A DNA stretch of 64,000 nucleotides from Pagrus major (Eukaryota > Chordata > Actinopteri > Spariformes > Sparidae): assembly GCF_040436345.1 (NCBI RefSeq), contig NC_133230.1:12224197-12288196 (forward strand), in the 5' to 3' direction. The notes under the pieces are model-generated. The model made no database searches. It was not told where the DNA came from and saw only the letters and a list, made by a program, of their open reading frames with translations. Positions 52,001-61,000 of the stretch are shown here, piece after piece; the stretch's first letter is position 1; the number at the start of each line of letters is the position of its first letter. The position numbers and the translations under genes are program-made.

Positions 52001-55000
52001 CAAGTTAAGTGTGTTAATATGTAGGTGATCTATAGACTTTACTACAGATTATTTTCTTACAATATTTCAATTAATTTAGCCTATGAAGTGTCAAATAATA
52101 GCCAAAAAAGCACATTACAATTTAGCTGAGCCAAAGGTGATGGCTTTTGGGGCTTTTGTCACATGTTGATATTTATTAATCACGATAATCTAGAAATTAG
52201 GGCTGGGTGTTAATAGCGCTATAAGGCTATATTGCGATACAAGATATATACCTCAGTATTTTCTAAATCTCCTCAAAAGCACTGCATAAATGTCACAATC
52301 ACAACATTTTTGACCAAATACCAAGTGTCTATAATGACTAGGAGGTAAAAGGCAAGTATTAAAACAAATACAACAGTCTGTCAAGTTCAGAAAATTAAAT
52401 CACTTCACTGTAATGCAGCCTTTAAAACCAGGAAAAGACAACACTTATCATCACTTAACCATATCACAATATAATGATATCCAAAAAGTAAGACGATATA
52501 TAGTCTCATATCAGAAAACAAAAGTAATATTGATACATACAAACAGAACAGGGCAGACATTCTTTGAGAGACCAAAATATGTTTTTATATAAAACCAGTA
52601 AAAACTGAAGTGCATTTACCAGAGGGGCCCAGTACGTGTACAAATAACCGATTTTGAGCGATGGCACAAACTGGGAACAGGCCACCACCAGGAAGTAGAG
52701 ATTGAGGAAGAACTTGAACTGCTGGTAGAGAACCTGAGAGGGGAGCAGAAGACGAGGATTCAGAGAGGTGAGTGAACATGTCAGCAAGGTGAGTCAAAGA
52801 CGACGACAGCTGCCAAAAAAGACAAAGAGGATGCGGCAGGGGATGGGTTACTGTAAATGTTCCAAGGTGGAATAAGATACACGTTAATGCTGTTAACTTT
52901 ACATTAACCTAATGGAAACTCTGACACTTCTGTTTCAAATGGCATGCAGGGTACAGATTTCACGTGGCACGGTGACTTGGCACAATTTCGATTGGTGCAG
53001 AATAAATACGACGAACAGGACTGATAACGATAATAATGAATGAAGATGGAAAACGGGCCAACTTTCTTAAATCACACATACCAAAGTGCCACCTGTGACT
53101 TACTGAGGGCTCTTTGCTAATGGGCCATCCATCAACGGGGATCCCTTAGTATTCTATTCATCTAAGGTCAAATTTTGAATAATGTTTGCAATAATGAGAG
53201 TCTAGCATCCAGTCACAGCTTATCAGAGACAATGGGATCAATGGACGATGCTCTACAGTTAATGAACCCCCTGACCTTTAGGGAAAAATGCACACTGCTA
53301 AACTCAATTTGTGTGTATTTAATAATTCAAAGTGGAGGAAGAGAAACCGAGCCGTTTTGTTCAACATCGATGAGAATATCTACGTCTCTAATAGACAGTT
53401 GACATTTTATGGCCGGGGCGCGAAGGCAGCCCTCTTAATCATGGAGCCATTTGGTTTTTAATAAGTAAGTCTGATGGATCTTAATGTCCCCTACAGTGTA
53501 AACCCTTAACTTAATGACAGAACAGTTAACAATTAGACCCAGTGCATGCTACCGTGCTGTAGGTACTGTTAATCTACAAAAGTTAATGACTCAACTCAAA
53601 AAACCCAGAACTTCTTGTTCCAGTTTGGTGCAAAGATCAGAGCATGAAAAGTTTATTATTTTACATGAGATGAGGCTGTAGATCTTTGTTGTTCTTTAAC
53701 TCACCCCAGGCACAAAGGTGAAGATGTTGTACTTCTGGTTTTTGATGGCATTTTTGGGGTACTTCTCTTCACATTTCTCTGGGCAGCCGAGCCACACCGT
53801 CCTGGCCTTCAGCTCCTTCTTCCTCCGACAAATATGGGCCAGGCAGTCACAGCAGCTGAGGGAAGAGACATCGATATGGTCCAGTGTAAACTAGAGATGA
53901 AATGACTAGTAATAAATATTTGTATTATTCTATTCTATTTTGAAAATCCATTATTGGCTTTATTTTTCATGCAAAAAAATGTCAAACATTTGCTGGTTCC
54001 AGCTTCTTTAATGTGAGGATTTGCTGCTTTTTCCCCACAGTACTCATGTTATTTATATCCCTGCTCTTGTCAGTCTTAATTGGATCTTCCAAGGTTTCTT
54101 TTGACACATTTTTATAAAGAAGCCCTTTGCTTCTAGTGCTTTAAATGTTCTGAAAAGGTTAGTATCTCCAGGAGGGAATTCCCCTGCTAATGCTGTGGTG
54201 ACACTTTCACAGCCAAATGAGCAGACAAACATACCGTATGGCAGAATATGATACGGATTTGCCCTTGTTTCTTTGTCAGTTTCACCTCATGTTGACTCTT
54301 TCTGACATGCAAAGACCTATGTGCTTATGTTATTATTGTGATATTATGAAAGTTCTTAGAAGAGATTAGAGAGAGGAGATGGATTTTAGATTGATAGATT
54401 TACTTTTTAAAAAGTATTTGACTTTCTATCAACCTGCTAATGACTACATTGGGGCTTATCTGGCATATCTGATATCAAATGCAAACAGAGGTGTAGTGTG
54501 GGGGTAAATTACAATGAGAGCATCTCACTGTGAGCATGACCTAAACTGGCACCTGGGGGGAACGAGGAGAGAGTGTCAGTGTATACCGTCATGCTGATCG
54601 ACTTGGCTTTTCCACTTTTTAAGCAAGTTGGCAAAACATGAAACTAAATAAATCAACTTTGGTAGAAAGTCTTGTTTGTATTGGCCTCAGCGTTCTCTGT
54701 CTCTGTGCACTCCGAGTCCAGTTTCATAAGAGCGATTATTTGAGCAAATGAATGCTATTCAAATAATATGCCATTTGAACAGTCAGGGCTTATTCAGAGT
54801 GAATTATTTGTGTTTTATAATCCCACACTAAGCACACATAAAATTACTGGAAAGCATCAAACTGGTCAGCTGTGAAAAATCCGATTTGTTCATTAGTGGG
54901 GGGATGGGGAGGGGGGATCAATATGCAGCTTCAACTGGGGACGCGCCGCTAACAACAAAACGACACCGAAAACAGAATATTCTATGAAATTCAGAGAATG

Positions 55001-58000
55001 TTTCTTTTTGGGCACCGAAGTGCTGCACAAACATTTGTTTAGAAATGTGACACTTTATTGTTCTGGCATAAACAAACACTCTTCTCCTAGCCAGACAGGA
55101 GCATCTTTAGAGGGCAAAATTCAATAGTCAAATTAATCATTAGCTGGATAAACCGCCTCATCGTTCTGTTTGACCTGAAAATCTTTTTGGACTGATGGTG
55201 CGCATCGAGGAACTCGACCAAAAACATGCCCTTATCCTCTCTTTGCACTTCATGCACAACTACCGGTGCGTTTGAAATCCAAACTGATCATCGCGGGCAT
55301 ACTTACTGACATTATACACTACACATACATTTACAGAATGACAAAACACTGGCAACTTTCAGAGTAGTTAAAGGTCCAATAACTAACTAATCCACCAACA
55401 GAAAATGACATGACTTTGCACTGCAGCAGAGGAGTAATACCAGACCTCGCAACCATTCTGGGACTATGATGAACATTTATTTTAGTTATACTTAACCCTA
55501 TCTTTTTTTATAAATAGGTTATTACACAAGTACCATCATAACAGGAAGAAAATAGTTTTCTCAAAAAAAAAAAAAAATCGATATATAACAATTCTGAATA
55601 TTTGAAATGTTTTATATTATTTTCTAATTGATAAATTAGTACTAGCTGTGTTTTTTGCTCTCTTTCTAACAGCGAGTTGACAGTTACACCTCTATACTGA
55701 GCACAATACACCTCCCCCTCCAGAAGTAAATTAACTTCCATGCTGTTGAGCTTAACACACAGTACACAACCTTTGTATATTTATCTTTTTTTTTTAAAAT
55801 CTAAAATTTTGTGTGCTCAATTCTTTCCCCCTTGGTATCAACATGGTAGAGAATATACTAATTAATATTTTTCAAGATAGTGGAACAAAGTTAGAATAAC
55901 CCTAACCCTAACCCCATCCGACCAAATGAATGAACTTAATGGTGATGGAAATATCCACACAACAACTGGCAGGTTAGTCCCCTTAAAACACATGTAGGCA
56001 TAAAACCATGTATTCCTATTTGAAGTCAAACATACTTTTTTAAAATAATTTTTCTTTCTTAAGATATGCTCCCTTACAAAGAGGCAGAATAATGTATGAG
56101 TGGAGTTTTATACCGTACTGTGATAAAATACCATCTCTGCAAAAAATACAAAAGATAAAAATCCTTATATGAACATTATGTTTAAGTTTTCTCCCAAGCA
56201 GAAGCAGGACTGAACTGAAACAAGGGAAAGGTCCAGCAACATGAAACCAGAATGTGATTTCTCTGAGTCATCGTGCACAGATGACCACATTATTATGCTG
56301 TAAAAACAACAATAATGTAATAGTATTGTATTACCTGCCACACAGGACTTTCCATCCTCCCAGGAGGAACCAGCCGAGGCCTCTCTGTCTATGATTGACT
56401 CTGGCCCGGGGCAGCGTCTGGTAGTCGCTCTCATCATTCTCAAAGCCTTCCTCCGACATCATCAGAGGCATCTCATCCAGGTTAGAGGGCTCATCTTCTA
56501 GAGAGTATCTGTAAGGTCAGCGTACAGTCAGATATAAAGAAACTGAAGAGGGAAATTCAATACAATATCGTCAGCAGGACCAACAATTTTGAAAGAGTGA
56601 TAAGTGATAAGATGAATGTGTGTGAACAATATTCACTCATAAGGATTTTCCAATTTTAAATGTAATGAACACATAGTTACACTGAGAAGATGCTGAAAAA
56701 TGACTCCTCTTTTCATCAACATGGGTGCTGAATTATACATGATCGACATACAGGCTTTGTGGCCAACTATGGACATTTTGTAGCTCTTCAAAGCACCAGA
56801 TGTGCAAAATCTGGTGAAAGACTGAAGAAAAGCCAACACTAAAGCTAGTTTGAACAGTTGGCTCAGTTCCTCTATCACTAAGCACCGAAGAGTACGTCTC
56901 CTGTTCACATTATAAAGGAACACTGGAAACTCTCTTAAGAGGCACATAATGTCTTATTCATGAGGCTCCTCTAAAGAATCAACAACGTCTGTAGCCTAAC
57001 AGGGACAGCCTGCATGGGCTCACAATACTGGCTAAGTCACCATAAACAAAAGTTAGTTGCACACTGACAACACACAGAAAGAATTTTACATTTCACTACA
57101 AAAGTATAACAACAATTAAAGTGAAGATGTAAATTACAAACAGAGATGAGCAAACTATCGAGTCACGTCAGAACACACTGGTTTCAGACATCGAAGCACA
57201 ACAAATTCAGAATGAAAAGGAAAGATTAACGTAAACCTGATGTTACGTGTCCTCCAACCTTCCTTCATGATCACTGTCAGATTGGTTTTAGACGTGTATA
57301 AGAAGTGTTTATTGAGCAGAGAGCTTTCGATTCTAGGTCATATTTTCTTGTGTTAGTCCTATTTCTTGTGTTAGTCTGTTCGCATCCTATTAACGCGAAC
57401 AGACCTTGTACATGTTGTAAATAGTGTTCGCGTTACATTTATGTTAGCACAAAGCGTAGGAGAGAGCTTCCATTTTCCTTAAGCACCCAGGTTTTTTGTT
57501 TTTTTTCCCCCTTTTTTTGTTCAGCTCAGAGAGTAAGGTTTAGTGGATGTCTTTTTGTTTACTTCTTCTTCTGTTTATGGTTGAAGTAGTCTTAATTGGG
57601 GATATAGTTCAGGCTTTGTTTGCTATTTTGGCTTCAGTCCACCCTGAAGTCAGGCTTCACATCTCTTGTCCTTATGTTGCGCTCCCACACCCCTAGAATG
57701 GGGCACAACACAGAAAATATAACATCTTGAAAGAAAATCTCTTGATGTATTTTGATATTTCAGGATATATAATAAGTAAAAGTCTAACACAATTCAATTT
57801 GACTGATAACCTCGATAGAGTAGATGCTATTATATACCTGCTTCATATATTTAAGATTTCTCCATGCACAATCATACTTCCAAACACCCAGGGGAGTCCA
57901 AAACATCAAATATATTTCTTCACTGTTTACTCTAAGCTTATAAAATACATTAAAAGTAATATACTGCTTTTTCTCGAGAAATTTAACAAGTTAAAGCCCC

Positions 58001-61000
58001 TGCTGTCACTCTTTCAGTATTCTGTCTGACCATCTGAAACTATGTGCTAAATGTCAGGATGCAGAAACTTTACGACGGTTGGTGAGACAGGTCTTTTAGT
58101 TAAAAACCAGTGAGAATCCATCTACTGTTACTGTCAATTAATTATGGTGCAAACCCAAATCTGGTGTTAACAGCATGTGAAGGAAGCTGCCTAGTTCACT
58201 GCAAAGTTTATCTAGCACAGTGCAACACAAAAACATCAACATTCAACATCAGAAAACCTTCCCAACCAAATCACTGGTGCCATGTTGTAGTATATTCTAC
58301 GGAGTGTGTCAAATCTAGTGTCTACAATGCCTGACCACTTCCATTTCCACTTGCTAAATTAAATACGCACTTCACCATAAAAACAGAAAATCATACAGTA
58401 GGCTAGAGATTTTCTAATTACATCACTTTTCTTGCTCAGGCAGATGACTCTCCGGACTCTCTGCTGTGAGTGTGAGTGTGAGAACGTGGTAACTGCAGGT
58501 GTTGAGACTGGCTGCATATTTGCTGATGACTGTTTTTATGTTTTTCTGCACACAGTGTGAGAATTTGAAGAGTGACTGACTGATGATAAAAATAACACAC
58601 CGCTTTTAGAAGTACAAAGACTTGTGTGAGAGCTGAATCACAACACAACCAAATAGGTATAATGAAATGAATAACAGCGTACAGAAGTCGGTAGTTTTAT
58701 ACTGACATGAATGAAAATATTACTCTGGGTTATTTGTAACAGGGACCTTTAACATCCAACACTTGAAGGCTGACTATAAAACATCACTGCATTAACAAGC
58801 AAAAGTTTGATTTTCATTTAATTTTCATTTAATTCAGCTGCATTTAAGTGCATCATTCTGGAAAGGTTTCAATCAGTCTGCACTAACAAATACAGAAGAG
58901 TATTTCTGGGTGGATGCAGATCTATTTGGGTAGTCTGACCAATGAAAATTTTAAATGTGGAAATTGTGGAATATGAGCAGCCTGAAAGGTCACTCAGCTG
59001 AACACGAATGAGTGTCTTGTACCTACAAAAACATGGATATGTAAACATGCATAAAACTTGCATCAGCGGGATTATGAGCTTAAGATCAACCATCCACACT
59101 AGTTCTCACTGATACGGCCCCGCAGGGCTGCTCATCATGCCAACGATTAAACATACAGAAGCTGGTGCAGCCTGACTTTCTGCTTCAGCCGAGAGATCCT
59201 GCAACAAGACCCAGAGAGATAATGACACCCGAGTAATTAGGAGGGTTTTAAGTCCTCAAACAACTTTTTATCTGTCCTTGCACCATGTTAGCCTGAGTGG
59301 ACTGTCTCACACCCAAAGCAAGACACTGCAACACTATTATTCAAGTACTGGATGGTTTGTGAAGTCGCAGTTCTACTTTTCTTAAAACACATTTCAGTAT
59401 CTCATTGCACCATGTGTTAGAGCAGGAAATATGCAAGTGTCAACCCAGTCAAACCAAACTCTACTGAAAGTTATGATAAGCACAAAAGACATGCATTATA
59501 TCATATGTATTGCTACATACAACACAGATCCCTGCTGTAAGACTACTATATTTATACATTTTATCTTGTAATTTTGGTTCCAGACGTCTAAGTCTCTGCA
59601 CACATCTCAGTTTTGTCACCAATTCAAACAGCGAAATGAAAGATGAAGTCAAACAAAATGGCACAATACTTCACTGTATGTTGGACTGACCACAGATTAT
59701 TATTATTAACTGTAATAACTTCATTGAATTGCAGCATCCTCTCCAACTAAAACTGAAGTTTGGTTTTTCCAAGTTCAAGAGTTTATTTGAGATTCTCAAA
59801 AGTTGTTTTAACCAAGTAGGATTTCCACAAGTTTCAGTAGAATTGCCAACAAACTTACTGTCAAATTATTATTTCCGACAGTGCTGCTGAATGAAAGCAG
59901 ACAAAATTATTATTATTATTATTTTAAACAGAGAATAAACCTACATTTTTTTTTATCTGACTACGGGTCAGATGACTTTATTCTAAATCTGGAACATTAA
60001 ATCCTCCATCTGATTTAGGAAACGGCCTGTAAAACCTTCCTTTCTAATCCTATCAGTTTTACAACTGCATCTGCCCATATAAATATAGCTGTTATGATGG
60101 AATATAAATAGGAAGGGTGCGAGATTGCTGGGAAAGCGAGGACTGAGTGATACACTTTCTGAAACATTACACTCAGTGCTAGCAACGTACTGTCATAAAT
60201 TCAGCTAAATCAAACAAACTCCCTGAGATGTTATGAGTGAAAACAGGGGTATAAAGAAGGTTATGAAGCTAAATATTGTGCTGGTCTTATTTTACAGAGT
60301 GATCTAATAGAGCAGCAGAGTTCAAACCATGTGAGAGCCAACAGTCTTCATTGCTGTGGAGTTCACCAATAAGATGCAGATTACAGAAATGGCGCCATAC
60401 AATCTGCCGCTAAGTTTCTCAATAAACCATGTAGTTGTTTGGTGTATAAAAAGTCCTCAAACTTTTGTGTCCGCAACCAAAAGATATTCAATTTATTCTC
60501 ATAGTGGAATAAAGAAACCAGAAAATATTCACATTTTAGAAGCTGGAATCAGAGAATTAAAAAATCACTTAAACTGAATACTCAATTATCAATTTAATAG
60601 ACAACCAATCGATTTATCGTTGCAGCTCTAGCTCACATGTGAAATATTGGTTCACTCCAAGCATATCAGGAACAAAAATAATGGATCTTAGCTGGTGAAA
60701 CTGGGTCCTTTCCCCTTATTTCTACTGGTCTAGAACTAACAACTTCATGATGTCGAAAATTAGTTAATGCTGTTGTCACGAAAACTAAAAAATTGTTCCC
60801 TGGCAATCAGAAATACAGTGAGCAGCTAAGGAAAATAAGAGCAAGAAGGGTAAAAAATGAACTGGAAAGTCTGCAAAGAAAAGATCTATACCTACATATG
60901 GGAGGAGAGTCTTCTCAGCAAGGAAACTTTCTATTTGAAGACAGAAACAGTCTTTGTACAGTTGAGGCTTTGGCTTCACTATATGAATCAGGCAACGTAT

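Larger units (their letters stand above)
51079..52619 (-). other. atp9b: atp9b introns 4 and 5 (around exon 5)
   Basis: Intron 4 (51868-52619) contains a CGATATAT-rich interspersed repeat at 52199-52512. Intron 5 (51079-51758) holds nothing I can identify. Exon 5 lies between them. Confidence 0.75.
53856..56334 (-). other. atp9b: atp9b intron 2
   Basis: 2.5 kb. It contains repeat copies at 53893-54040 and 55570-55755 and a three-unit telomere-like run at 55897-55914. The 54680-54900 part is repeat-free, with many TTATTT and AATTA-type words. Confidence 0.8.
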
